Virus record (IMG/VR): IMGVR_UViG_3300049740_001081
Span: 1 to 45,003 of that record
Length of the DNA: 45,003 nt
Strand: one strand, 5' to 3'
Source: a virus
Below, piece after piece: positions 34,162-41,351 of this stretch (position 1 is its first letter; the number at the start of each line of letters is the position of its first letter). The notes beneath the pieces were generated by a model. The model was not told the origin of the DNA. It saw only the letters and a list, made by a program, of their open reading frames with translations, and made no database searches. Made by a program: the position numbers and the translations under genes.

Positions 34162-34341
34162 ATGACATGTATTAAAACAAAACGTGGACGGAAATTAGGT
34201 GAAGAGGAAGCTAATCATAAGTTTCTACATTTAAAGATGGCTGGTAAATTTGTAGAAAACTTTTTCTTCGAGAATGAGATCCATGAAAAATGGAAAGATC
34301 ACACAAGCAAAGAATTTACTATTATATATAGTGGAAATTAA
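34162..34341 (+). CDS. Small basic uncharacterised protein
   Basis: A 59-residue protein with AGAAAGG 8 bases before ATG 34162; an upstream Met (34141) lies inside the epimerase gene. Lys/His/Glu-rich with aromatic residues (NFFFENEIHEKW). No domain recognised. It ends one base before the cupin start. Confidence 0.5.
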   Translation: MTCIKTKRGRKLGEEEANHKFLHLKMAGKFVENFFFENEIHEKWKDHTSKEFTIIYSGN

Positions 34342-34342
34342 C

Positions 34343-34666
34343 ATGTTAACAATTAATGATATTGGTGGTATTGTTGCTAAGGAAGATGAACGTTATATTG
34401 TTAAAGATAACACACATCTAAACAACTTAGTACTAAGCTCTACTACACTTCATCCTCATAAAAACACAACCGGACATAACCATGTAGGACAAGAAGAAGT
34501 TTACATATTTACAAAAGGATCTGGAAAAATGCAACTTGATGATAAAACAATTTATGTTGAAGAAGGTAATATTGTATTAATTGAAGATGGAGTTTTTCAT
34601 AAAGTATTCTCTGGTCCGCATGGTATGGATTTTATTTGTGTTTTTGATGGAAGGAGATCTCATTAA
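34343..34666 (+). CDS. Small cupin protein
   Basis: A 107-residue single-domain cupin. Motif 1 is G-H-N-H-x4-E (TTGHNHVGQEEVYIF) with KGSGKM completing it, and motif 2 is DGVFHKVFSG. This metal-binding fold occurs in sugar-phosphate isomerases and related enzymes. ATG 34343 is used because the longer frame runs back through the previous gene. The context (epimerase upstream, cytidylyltransferase downstream) points to sugar metabolism. TAATG coupling to the next gene. Confidence 0.75.
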   Translation: MLTINDIGGIVAKEDERYIVKDNTHLNNLVLSSTTLHPHKNTTGHNHVGQEEVYIFTKGSGKMQLDDKTIYVEEGNIVLIEDGVFHKVFSGPHGMDFICVFDGRRSH

Positions 34667-34923
34667 TGTCTAGTATGCCAACTGAAGAAGAAATGCAAGA
34701 ATTTCAACAAGAGTTATGGGATCTGTTCACTCAGAGAATTGGTCCAGAGTCTGATGGACATCTACTAATGGTTGCAGGCACAATGATTGAGGCCGCAATT
34801 GAACTTTATACTTTAGTATTAACAGACGAAGAGGTTACTAGGCTCTTTAAAGAACTAGTAGAAACAGTTCCAGAATGCAGGGAGAAGATGGCTAAACGTT
34901 TAGGCACTCTTACGATTCACTAA
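34666..34923 (+). CDS. Small acidic helical protein
   Basis: An 85-residue, Glu-rich, all-helical protein (EEEMQEFQQELWDLFTQRI). It overlaps both neighbours by one base, so it is translated in series with the cupin and cytidylyltransferase. No known domain. Confidence 0.6.
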   Translation: MSSMPTEEEMQEFQQELWDLFTQRIGPESDGHLLMVAGTMIEAAIELYTLVLTDEEVTRLFKELVETVPECREKMAKRLGTLTIH

Positions 34924-35336
34924 TGAAAACAGGTATTACATTTAGCACATTTGATTTATTACATGCAGGACATATTGGTATGCTAAGAGAGGCAAAAGCA
35001 AATTGTGATTATCTAATCGTAGGTTTACAAAGCGATCCTACTATTGACCGTCCTGATACAAAGAATAAACCTATACAAACAATGGTAGAACGTTATGCCC
35101 AACTAAATGCATTAAAGTTTGTCGATGAAATTGTTCCGTATCAAACGGAAGTAGATGTAGTGGATATACTAGAGTTGTTTCAGATAGATGTCAGATTCTT
35201 AGGAGACGAATACAGAGATAAGGATTTTACAGGCAAAGACGTATGTCGTAAACGAGATATCGAGTTACATTTTAATAAAAGAGATCATAGATTTAGTTCA
35301 ACTGATTTAAGAAAAAGGGTGTGTGATAATGGGTGA
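34923..35336 (+). CDS. Cytidylyltransferase, glycerol-3-phosphate type
   Basis: A 137-residue enzyme of the TagD/CTP-transferase family. H14-A-G-H17 in TFDLLHAGHIGML is the nucleotide-binding HxGH, GLQSDPTIDRP and IQTMVERYAQLNALKFVDEIVPY are the usual second and third motifs, and RFSSTDLRKRV fits the closing S-S/T-T-x-x-x-R. It activates a phosphorylated polyol or sugar with CTP. The substrate may be glycerol-3-phosphate or a related compound. This is a second nucleotidyltransferase of this fold after 22892. Confidence 0.8.
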   Translation: MKTGITFSTFDLLHAGHIGMLREAKANCDYLIVGLQSDPTIDRPDTKNKPIQTMVERYAQLNALKFVDEIVPYQTEVDVVDILELFQIDVRFLGDEYRDKDFTGKDVCRKRDIELHFNKRDHRFSSTDLRKRVCDNG

Positions 35337-35523
35337 AATAATTTTAGTAGTATATTTAAGTTTAGGTGGCGGATTTAATATGAGTATTGATCCAGAACAG
35401 ATATACGGGATAACTAAAATTGAAGACTGTAAGAAACACCTTCCAACTATAATTAAAGAATATAATGCAACAGAAGGAACTTGCTTTATAGGCAAGATGA
35501 CAGAAAGGTTAGAAAAAGCATAA
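35329..35523 (+). CDS. Small protein with hydrophobic N-terminus
   Basis: A 64-residue protein with a hydrophobic start (EIILVVYLSLGGG) and two later cysteines (EDCKKHL, GTCFIG). The layout resembles the gene at 40919 (short hydrophobic start, then a C-x(n)-C domain), so both may be exported and disulfide-bonded. It overlaps the cytidylyltransferase and glutaredoxin genes. Function unknown. Confidence 0.5.
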   Translation: MGEIILVVYLSLGGGFNMSIDPEQIYGITKIEDCKKHLPTIIKEYNATEGTCFIGKMTERLEKA

Positions 35524-35789
35524 TGTATAATACTAGGCATAAGATTGAAATTTATAGCAAGGATTTATGTCCTTATTGTGATATGGCTAAGGAGTTCTTT
35601 AAACAAAAAGAGTTAACTTTTGTAGAACATAAAATTGGTCATGCAGATAGTACATATCCAAATGGATTTACTAAACAGATGTTACTTGAAAGAGTACCAG
35701 GTGCTAGAACAGTACCTCAAATTTTTATTGATGGAAAACTTGTAGGAGGCTGGACTGATTTAATAAATCATGAAATTTATACATCATGA
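35523..35789 (+). CDS. Glutaredoxin
   Basis: An 88-residue glutaredoxin with active site CPYC (KDLCPYCDMAKEF), TVPQIFIDG carrying the cis-Pro, and GGWTD near the glutathione pocket. Phage glutaredoxins supply reducing power for ribonucleotide reductase and similar enzymes. ATG 35523 overlaps the previous stop (TAATG); an upstream Met lies inside that gene. The 3' end overlaps the next start (ATGA). Confidence 0.9.
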   Translation: MYNTRHKIEIYSKDLCPYCDMAKEFFKQKELTFVEHKIGHADSTYPNGFTKQMLLERVPGARTVPQIFIDGKLVGGWTDLINHEIYTS

Positions 35790-36043
35790 ATGAAATTAAA
35801 TTGGATAAAAGTATTGTAGAATTATCTAAAGTTAAGAAATGGTTAAATGCACATTGTGGCAAAAGATGGAAAGCCCGTAATTATAAAGGTCAAGAAATTG
35901 ATTGGCGAAGAGTACACAACCTAAGAAAGAGTACAGATACATTTAATAATATGTCAATGACTACATATGTTTCTTTTAACAAACGAGAAGATATGTTAGA
36001 ATTTATTGAAAAATGGCCATCAGAAGTCTTGATTAATTCGTAG
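35786..36043 (+). CDS. Small basic uncharacterised protein
   Basis: An 85-residue protein with Lys/Arg/Trp-rich middle (NAHCGKRWKARNYKGQEIDW). It has no recognised motif. ATGA coupling to glutaredoxin places it last in that operon; a promoter pair for folE follows. Confidence 0.6.
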   Translation: MNEIKLDKSIVELSKVKKWLNAHCGKRWKARNYKGQEIDWRRVHNLRKSTDTFNNMSMTTYVSFNKREDMLEFIEKWPSEVLINS

Positions 36044-36057
36044 AAAGAGTGTATAAT
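36029..36057 (+). promoter_or_regulatory. Sigma-70-like promoter upstream of folE
   Basis: TTGATT (36029-36034), 17-bp spacer, TATAAT (36052-36057), overlapping the end of the preceding gene. A late box follows 14 bases later, so folE may be transcribed in two phases. Confidence 0.55.
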
Positions 36058-36070
36058 AAATTATGTTGTT

Positions 36071-36078
36071 GATAAATA
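36071..36078 (+). promoter_or_regulatory. T4-type late promoter box upstream of folE
   Basis: GATAAATA, one mismatch to consensus. A small hairpin (GCTAC/GTAGC, 36086-36101) lies in the leader between this box and the ATG at 36145. Confidence 0.5.
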
Positions 36079-36144
36079 ATACTAAGCTACACAAAGGTAG
36101 CCTAAAACAAATTAAAATTAATCCGTGTAAGGAAGGAAAATAAA

Positions 36145-36825
36145 ATGTCTTATAATAAAACTAAAACCGATCCCGCTCTGGGACAATCAATCCACGAATA
36201 TCTAGTTAAGCAAGGAGTTGAAACTCCGAGTATAGATAACAATCTAAGTCGTACAGACAAGATTGAAATAATTGAAAAACACTTCATTAAAATTATGGAA
36301 GCATTAGGACTAGATCTAACAGATGATAGTTTAATGGATACACCTAAGCGAGTTGCTAAGATGTATGTAAACGAAATCTTTTGGGGTTTAGACTACGAAG
36401 CATTTCCTAAATGTACAGCCGTAGACAATAAAATGAAATATGATGAAATGGTTGTAGAACGTAATATTAATGTTCAAAGTAACTGTGAACATCATTTTGT
36501 TATTATTGATGGACTTGCTACAGTAGGTTATATTCCTAATCAAAAAGTATTAGGGTTATCTAAAATTAATCGTATTGTAGAATACTTTGCTAAACGTCCT
36601 CAGATTCAAGAACGTTTAACAGAACAAGTATTTCATGCTTTACAAGCTATCTTAGAAACTGAAAGTGTTGCGGTAGTTATTGATGCACAACATTATTGTG
36701 TTAAGTCTCGTGGTGTTGAGGATACTGGCAGTTCTACTGTTACTAGTAAACTAGGCGGTGTATTTAAATCCGACCCAGCTGTTAGAACTGAATTTATGAA
36801 TATCTTTAATAAACCCAAGAACTAA
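36145..36825 (+). CDS. folE: GTP cyclohydrolase I
   Basis: A 226-residue FolE, which turns GTP into dihydroneopterin triphosphate, the entry point for folate and 7-deazaguanine synthesis. Zinc ligands C114, H117 (CEHHF) and C185 (HYCVKSRG) are present, with the family segments [14 protein letters not shown] and [12 protein letters not shown]. The size matches bacterial FolE. It has both sigma-70 and late promoter elements upstream and an AAGGAAGG site. It feeds the QueD-like and QueE enzymes in the same region. Confidence 0.95.
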   Translation: MSYNKTKTDPALGQSIHEYLVKQGVETPSIDNNLSRTDKIEIIEKHFIKIMEALGLDLTDDSLMDTPKRVAKMYVNEIFWGLDYEAFPKCTAVDNKMKYDEMVVERNINVQSNCEHHFVIIDGLATVGYIPNQKVLGLSKINRIVEYFAKRPQIQERLTEQVFHALQAILETESVAVVIDAQHYCVKSRGVEDTGSSTVTSKLGGVFKSDPAVRTEFMNIFNKPKN

Positions 36826-37217
36826 TGACTAAAATATTTGAAAGTCCTGATAAAGGAAAAACAGTATATTCTAGAAAATTTGGAGAACAGGATATGTCTA
36901 AACGTAAACTTGAGGTGTCATCTACTGTAACATTTGACGATACAGGTTCCAATGAAACAATTGGTACAGTACCTGTGCTCACAACAACGGAAGACATTGG
37001 CTGGAATAATAGTCATGCATTTGCTCCTGTATATAACGAAAGTAGCGAAGCTATTAACAAGATTAACAAATCGTTAGATGCTATTAATAAACGTCTTGCT
37101 ATTCTAGAACCCAACTTAGAATTAAATGAAAAGTTTGAAGGACTAAAACAATTATACCAAGAGTACAAAGCAATGGAAAAACTACTATCAGGACCTACTA
37201 ACAACGAAGAGGAATAA
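36825..37217 (+). CDS. Uncharacterised protein with coiled coil
   Basis: A 130-residue protein. It starts within the folE stop (TAATG). A polar N-terminal half is followed by a heptad-like C-terminal helix (EAINKINKSLDAINKRLAIL) and an acidic tail. The C-terminus resembles that of the 30838 protein (helix with KRLAxIE/LE), so both may be tail- or head-associated coiled-coil proteins. Function unknown. Confidence 0.6.
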   Translation: MTKIFESPDKGKTVYSRKFGEQDMSKRKLEVSSTVTFDDTGSNETIGTVPVLTTTEDIGWNNSHAFAPVYNESSEAINKINKSLDAINKRLAILEPNLELNEKFEGLKQLYQEYKAMEKLLSGPTNNEEE

Positions 37218-37221
37218 ACAT

Positions 37222-37770
37222 ATGCAGAAGATGTTTCTAGACCAAGTACAAGTTGATAATGCAATACAGGATATTGTAAGTCAAATGTATAAAGACCAAT
37301 GGAGACCAGACTATATAGTTGGCATTACAAGAGGTGGGTTATATCCTGCTCTTATAATGAGTCATCAATACGAATTGCTTATGCATACTTTAGATGTTAG
37401 ATTACGAGACGGTACATCTACTAATGAAAGCAACAGTTGGATGGCAGAGGATGCATTTGGTTATATACCTGAATCAGAACAACCTATCTTCAAGTCAAGG
37501 TGGGATCCTAGTAGAAGAAAGAAGATTCTTATTGTAGATGATATCAATGATACTGGTGCAACATTTGAATGGATTAAAGCTGACTGGAGAGCTGGCTGTA
37601 TGCCTCAAGAACATGATTGTTGGAATGTTATATTCGGTAATGATGGTAATGTAAGGTTTGCTTCGATAGTAAACAATTTGAGTAGTGATATCAATATTAA
37701 CTATACTTCAATTGAAATTAATAAAGCAGAGAAAGACCATTGGATTGTCTTTCCATGGGAGACAAAATAA
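37222..37770 (+). CDS. Purine phosphoribosyltransferase-like protein
   Basis: A 182-residue type I phosphoribosyltransferase. ILIVDDINDTGATF is the PRPP-binding loop (two acidic residues, then DTGAT), and YIVGITRGGLYPALIMSH is the N-terminal strand with the G-I-T-R-G-G loop. Family members transfer phosphoribose to xanthine, hypoxanthine or guanine. Position between folE and ferredoxin/queE raises the idea that it handles a deazaguanine base, but nothing in the sequence shows this. GAGGAA precedes the ATG. Confidence 0.8.
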   Translation: MQKMFLDQVQVDNAIQDIVSQMYKDQWRPDYIVGITRGGLYPALIMSHQYELLMHTLDVRLRDGTSTNESNSWMAEDAFGYIPESEQPIFKSRWDPSRRKKILIVDDINDTGATFEWIKADWRAGCMPQEHDCWNVIFGNDGNVRFASIVNNLSSDININYTSIEINKAEKDHWIVFPWETK

Positions 37771-38097
37771 GTGCCACATTACGTTGTTGACGCATGTGTT
37801 AAATGCAAGTATACAGATTGTGTAGAAGTATGCCCTGTAGATTGTTTCTACGAAGGTCCAAATATGTTAGTAATCAACCCTGATGAATGTATTGATTGCG
37901 GAGTGTGTATTCCGGAATGTCCGGTTGATGCAATTATTGACGATTATCAAATGAAGGATTATCCTGACAAAGATTGGATTAAGATTAACCATGAGATGTC
38001 AGAGCAATGGCCTAACATTACAGATCAAAAAGATCCTTTGCCTGAGGCAGAAGAATTTAAAGACACAAAAGATAAAAAGAGTTTAATGGAGAAATGA
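37771..38097 (+). CDS. fdxA: FdxA-type seven-iron ferredoxin
   Basis: A 108-residue ferredoxin with the layout of Azotobacter FdI/FdxA: a 3Fe-4S/4Fe-4S N-terminal half ([20 protein letters not shown]) and [14 protein letters not shown], followed by the family C-terminus ([17 protein letters not shown]). It starts with GTG at 37771, immediately after the PRTase stop. FdxA proteins carry electrons at low potential; a natural partner is the radical SAM QueE encoded nearby, or one of the other radical SAM enzymes in the window. Ferredoxins are uncommon in phages of non-photosynthetic hosts. Confidence 0.9.
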   Translation: MPHYVVDACVKCKYTDCVEVCPVDCFYEGPNMLVINPDECIDCGVCIPECPVDAIIDDYQMKDYPDKDWIKINHEMSEQWPNITDQKDPLPEAEEFKDTKDKKSLMEK

Positions 38098-38856
38098 TTG
38101 GCTATTAACTATAACGAGTTAAGAGATTTAATAGATTTAAGTAAATGTCCTCACCTTATTGAAAAATACAAAGGTGTTGTTTCTTTGCCTCTTGACTTAG
38201 AACCATTTGTGTTTGATAACGAAACTGCTTTTTGGGATCTATGGACAAATGAGAATCATGTTGTTTGGAGAAATCATATTGATAGAGGATCTAGTAATTT
38301 AACTAGCCCAGAACTATCACATACACAATGGCATGGGTTAGCACTACATGAGGACATGGAACTGTACGAACATGGATCTTGGGGTACTAAAATTACCGAA
38401 GAGGCTAGAAAAATAAGTCCTATTATGGTACAAAGAATGTTTGACGAACTGCCATTTGTTAGAATAAGAAGTATTAGGCTTTGGTCTGCACATAAACAAA
38501 TACCAGCACACTATGATGGTAACATGCCAGACAGTTTAGATGGTAAAATGTTCTTTCCTACAGAAATTCGTATTATGTTACAAGATGATAATCCAAAACC
38601 TACATTCTGGCTTACTTCTGCTAAAGAGCATAAACCTAATACCGAAGTACCAGCAGATCAAAAGCATTATGTTGTACTACCAGAAGGTACCAATACATTT
38701 GCATGGAATAATGAAGATTACTTGCATGGTGCAGATTTTGATGGATCAAACCGTAAAGTATTGGCAGTAATCAAAGGTTGGGTAGACTTAACAAAATTAG
38801 AAACCTTACTTGATAAAAGTATTGCAAAGTACCCAGACTTTGTAGTTAAGATTTAG
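38098..38856 (+). CDS. Aspartyl/asparaginyl-hydroxylase-like 2OG oxygenase
   Basis: A 252-residue protein with metal ligands H138-Y-D140 (IPAHYDGNMPD) and H210 (YLHGAD), followed by an Arg a few residues later (GSNRKVLAVI), the layout of the cupin-like 2OG oxygenases that hydroxylate Asp/Asn or Arg. The TTG start at 38098 follows GGAG by 6 bases and begins directly after the ferredoxin stop. It lies between ferredoxin and QueE, so it may modify a phage base or protein. Compare 3024 and 7126. Confidence 0.7.
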   Translation: MAINYNELRDLIDLSKCPHLIEKYKGVVSLPLDLEPFVFDNETAFWDLWTNENHVVWRNHIDRGSSNLTSPELSHTQWHGLALHEDMELYEHGSWGTKITEEARKISPIMVQRMFDELPFVRIRSIRLWSAHKQIPAHYDGNMPDSLDGKMFFPTEIRIMLQDDNPKPTFWLTSAKEHKPNTEVPADQKHYVVLPEGTNTFAWNNEDYLHGADFDGSNRKVLAVIKGWVDLTKLETLLDKSIAKYPDFVVKI

Positions 38857-38857
38857 G

Positions 38858-38886
38858 TTGACTTTACAGTTTAAATCTAGTATAAT
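38858..38886 (+). promoter_or_regulatory. Sigma-70-like promoter upstream of queE
   Basis: TTGACT (38858-38863), 17-bp spacer, TATAAT (38881-38886). A second TATAAT (38891-38896) follows. QueE starts at 38908 with GAGGAGAG upstream. Confidence 0.7.
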
Positions 38887-38907
38887 ACGTTATAATGAGG
38901 AGAGCAT

Positions 38908-39795
38908 ATGAAATACTATTATAGTGAGATATTTCACAGTATACAAGGTGAAGGACATTATACTGGTGTTCCTACTGCTTGGATACGTTTCTTTTTATGT
39001 AACTTACAATGCAATGGATTTGGTCAGATAGATCCTACAAACCCTAGCACATATGAGTTGCCTTTTGAGGACTTTGATGTATCTAGTGTAGACAGAGTTG
39101 AAGACTTACCTGTATGGGACAAAGGTTGCGACAGTAGTTACACTTGGGCAAAGAAGTTTAAAAGCCTAATGGGACATGAAGAGCCTGATGTATTAGCAAA
39201 TAAAATTATTGATATTATTAGAACAGATAGTAATCCAGAAGGACGATTCCTACATCCAGTTTCTCAATATAGACAACATTTATGTATTACAGGTGGTGAA
39301 CCACTTATGATTACTGGACAACGTGCAGTTATTGGAATATACAATGAACTGCATAGACAAAGTAACTTACCAGGTAGTATGACATTTGAAACTAATGGTA
39401 CACAGAAACTAAGTGACGATTTTAAGAATTGGGTAGAGTCAATTGATACTGAAATATTTTTTAGTGTCAGTCCAAAACTATGGACAGTAGCAGGTGAGAA
39501 GCCTGAGAAGGCTATTAAGCCAGACAATGTAGCAGAGTATTATAATTTATCTAAAGCAGGTCAATTAAAGTTTGTAGTAGGTGATAAGGAGGAACATTGG
39601 CAAGAAATGGAAAGTGTAATTGCACAATTTAGAAAAGCAGGAGTAAAATGGCCAGTTTGGGTTATGCCTGTTGGTGCAAGAGAAGAAGAACAAACTGCAA
39701 CGGCAGGTGCTATTGCAGAAAGAGCATTCAAACGAGGATATAATGTGGCGGCAAGAGTGCATGTTTATTTGTTTGGAAATGCTATAGGAACATAA
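38908..39795 (+). CDS. queE: QueE, 7-carboxy-7-deazaguanine synthase (radical SAM), with insertion
   Basis: A 295-residue QueE, which rearranges 6-carboxytetrahydropterin to 7-carboxy-7-deazaguanine. The start YYSEIFHSIQGEGHYTGVPTAWIRF and the TGGEP motif (ITGGEPLMI) are typical. The cluster motif is split: C31 and C35 (CNLQC) are followed by a 38-residue insert, and the third cysteine is likely C74 in GCDSSYTW, which matches the CDTxYxW that normally follows the third cysteine at once. Bacterial QueE is about 220 residues. Its product would go to QueC (not seen here) to give preQ0, the base used by DpdA. Confidence 0.9.
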   Translation: MKYYYSEIFHSIQGEGHYTGVPTAWIRFFLCNLQCNGFGQIDPTNPSTYELPFEDFDVSSVDRVEDLPVWDKGCDSSYTWAKKFKSLMGHEEPDVLANKIIDIIRTDSNPEGRFLHPVSQYRQHLCITGGEPLMITGQRAVIGIYNELHRQSNLPGSMTFETNGTQKLSDDFKNWVESIDTEIFFSVSPKLWTVAGEKPEKAIKPDNVAEYYNLSKAGQLKFVVGDKEEHWQEMESVIAQFRKAGVKWPVWVMPVGAREEEQTATAGAIAERAFKRGYNVAARVHVYLFGNAIGT

Positions 39796-39798
39796 ATA
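39791..39798 (+). promoter_or_regulatory. T4-type late promoter box
   Basis: CATAAATA overlaps the queE stop codon, 51 bases before the lipoprotein ATG. One mismatch to TATAAATA. Confidence 0.45.
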
Positions 39799-39849
39799 AC
39801 GTTGCTTACAGAAGGCAGTTTTACACAAAATAGAAAAGGATTTCTAACT

Positions 39850-40125
39850 ATGAATACAATTAAGGTTATTCCAGTGCTTTTTTCTACATTAGCAGTACTA
39901 GGTGCATGTTCACCTGGTCACATAGCGGCCAATAAAAACGGCAAAGCAGAATATGTTTGGGTTGGATGTCAAAAGGTTGTAAAGAATCCTAGTCCGTCAG
40001 GAGCATATGCTATTAGCCCTGACCCACTTCAGGATTTGGCTATTGGTGACAACTTTTACTTTAAACAAGTCGGCAATGACGGAACTGTTGGTCCAGTCGA
40101 AACTGGAGAACCTTGCAAACACTAA
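39850..40125 (+). CDS. Small lipoprotein
   Basis: A 91-residue protein with a lipoprotein signal: a hydrophobic segment (VIPVLFSTLAVLGAC) ending in lipobox L-G-A-C20. The mature part is about 70 residues with two more cysteines (GCQKVV, GEPCKH) that could pair. AAAGGA precedes ATG 39850. Phage lipoproteins often act in superinfection exclusion or lysis; which applies here is unknown. Confidence 0.75.
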   Translation: MNTIKVIPVLFSTLAVLGACSPGHIAANKNGKAEYVWVGCQKVVKNPSPSGAYAISPDPLQDLAIGDNFYFKQVGNDGTVGPVETGEPCKH

Positions 40126-40154
40126 ATTTTCTGATAATTCAAGGAGATAAAGAA

Positions 40155-40346
40155 ATGCAAGTTAAAGGTAAACTAGACGAACTAATGGAAGACAATGACT
40201 GGGCTCTTATATTTGGAGAGGACGGTCGTGTAAAAGGAATTTTTATTCCGCAAGGCAAACAAGAATCAGACGTGCCACAAGAAATGGAAAACTTACTCCG
40301 TGTAATGGGCATAAATTTATATGAGGACGGAGCATCCGTCCATTAA
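40155..40346 (+). CDS. Small acidic uncharacterised protein
   Basis: A 63-residue protein with AAGGAG upstream of ATG 40155. It contains WALIFGEDGRVKGIFIPQG, a beta-hairpin-like segment, and an acidic C-terminus. No family recognised. A terminator-like hairpin follows its stop. Confidence 0.6.
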   Translation: MQVKGKLDELMEDNDWALIFGEDGRVKGIFIPQGKQESDVPQEMENLLRVMGINLYEDGASVH

Positions 40347-40358
40347 TTAGGAATAGCT

Positions 40359-40375
40359 AAACCCCAATGGGGTTT
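40359..40375 (+). terminator. Probable terminator hairpin
   Basis: AAACCCC, loop AAT, GGGGTTT: a perfect 7-bp stem 12 bases after the stop at 40346. The T-run after it is weak (GGCGTTTCTT), so efficiency is uncertain. A second perfect stem (GACGGA/TCCGTC, 40326-40340) overlaps the end of the gene. Confidence 0.5.
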
Positions 40376-40399
40376 GGCGTTTCTTACTTAGGAGTGTTA

Positions 40400-40591
40400 A
40401 TGTCGAGACATTTTATTGAAACTAATCCATGTGAAGGTATATGTGTAGCAGGGTACGGTCCAGAAGGTCAATATTGTATTGGCTGTTATCGTACTGATGA
40501 AGAACGTATAAATTGGAGAAATTACTCTGATGAAGAACGAAACGACATTATAGCACAAATTGTAATACGAGAGGAACAAAATGATGCTTGA
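40400..40591 (+). CDS. DUF1289-type small protein
   Basis: A 63-residue protein with the DUF1289 pattern: NPCEGICV, then CIGCYRTDEERINW, then SDEERNDI. The family is widespread in proteobacteria, function unknown, with likely metal-binding cysteines. The Met at 40400 follows GGAG; an upstream Met lies between genes. Probably acquired from a host. Confidence 0.85.
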   Translation: MSRHFIETNPCEGICVAGYGPEGQYCIGCYRTDEERINWRNYSDEERNDIIAQIVIREEQNDA

Positions 40592-40922
40592 TTGGCTTAA
40601 AAAGAAACTCAGTAAAGAAGTAAAGCATGATCCAACAATGGCTGAGAAAATGCAAAATAGCAAAGAACCTTGGGTTAATGTTATTACTTGTGATGTTAAT
40701 AAGGATAATCCAAAAGAAGGATACTTTGAATTAGAATGGAATCCTGCATTTGTTAAGCATTTAATTAAAGCAAATTACTATGGGCCTACACCTGAAGCAG
40801 TAGTTGATCAATGGTTTACAGATTTATGTACAAACGTTAGTTTAGATGGACAAGCACAACAAAGTGCTATTGCTGATGGTAATAGAGTCCGAACTAACGA
40901 GAAAACGTTAAACCAAGAATGA
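40581..40922 (+). CDS. Uncharacterised small protein
   Basis: A 113-residue protein starting at ATG 40581 (or 40584), overlapping the DUF1289 gene by 11 bases. Basic start (WLKKKLSKEVKHD), central FELEWNPAFVKHLIKANYYG. No recognised domain. ATGA overlap with the next gene. Confidence 0.6.
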   Translation: MMLDWLKKKLSKEVKHDPTMAEKMQNSKEPWVNVITCDVNKDNPKEGYFELEWNPAFVKHLIKANYYGPTPEAVVDQWFTDLCTNVSLDGQAQQSAIADGNRVRTNEKTLNQE

Positions 40923-41185
40923 AGTGGTTATTAGTATTAGTTGCAATAAATCTGTATCCAGATGGTTCGGCAGAACATTATATATTGACAAGTCCTACAT
41001 TTAATAGTTTAGAACAATGCCAGCAAGAAGCAATGGTAAATCATAAAAAAGTAAAGCAGTTAGCATTAGACTATCTTGGTGGCCCTGCTAAAGTCTATTG
41101 TTTTGATCAAGATAATCTTAAAGAATACATAGATCAAAATGCAGTAGGCGGACCTACTACCCCGTCAAAGAAGCATCCAATTTAA
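40919..41185 (+). CDS. Small secreted-type protein
   Basis: An 88-residue protein with a short hydrophobic start (WLLVLVAINLY) and two cysteines (LEQCQQEA, VYCFDQ). It resembles the 35329 gene in layout. It probably crosses the membrane; the signal is short, so this is uncertain. Function unknown. Confidence 0.55.
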   Translation: MKWLLVLVAINLYPDGSAEHYILTSPTFNSLEQCQQEAMVNHKKVKQLALDYLGGPAKVYCFDQDNLKEYIDQNAVGGPTTPSKKHPI

Positions 41186-41310
41186 TGTCCAAGAAAAAGA
41201 AAACATATGAATTGTCTGCATATGATAAACTTTGGTTAAAAGCAATGAATAGTTGTTTAGATCATGAAGGTAAAGTAATTCCATATTTTTGGTTGACAAA
41301 TAAAAAATAG
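41185..41310 (+). CDS. Very small basic protein
   Basis: A 41-residue frame starting at ATG 41185, sharing a base with the previous stop (TAATG). It starts MSKKKKTYELSAYDKLW and ends at TAG 41308-41310. A promoter (41293-41321) begins inside its 3' end. Coding status rests on the coupled start and composition. Confidence 0.45.
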   Translation: MSKKKKTYELSAYDKLWLKAMNSCLDHEGKVIPYFWLTNKK

Positions 41311-41321
41311 TGTGCTATATT
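41293..41321 (+). promoter_or_regulatory. Sigma-70-like promoter upstream of the exonuclease
   Basis: TTGACA (41293-41298), 17-bp spacer, TATATT (41316-41321), 31 bases before ATG 41352. Confidence 0.7.
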
Positions 41322-41351
41322 ATAAAAACAATAAAACTTTAGGAGAAGTTT

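Noticed and set aside
36145-36825. QueF (preQ0 reductase), which shares the T-fold with FolE
   Set aside because: CEHHF with the third ligand in HYCVKSRG, and the [10 protein letters not shown] segment, are FolE features. The QueF catalytic Cys/Asp pair is not seen.
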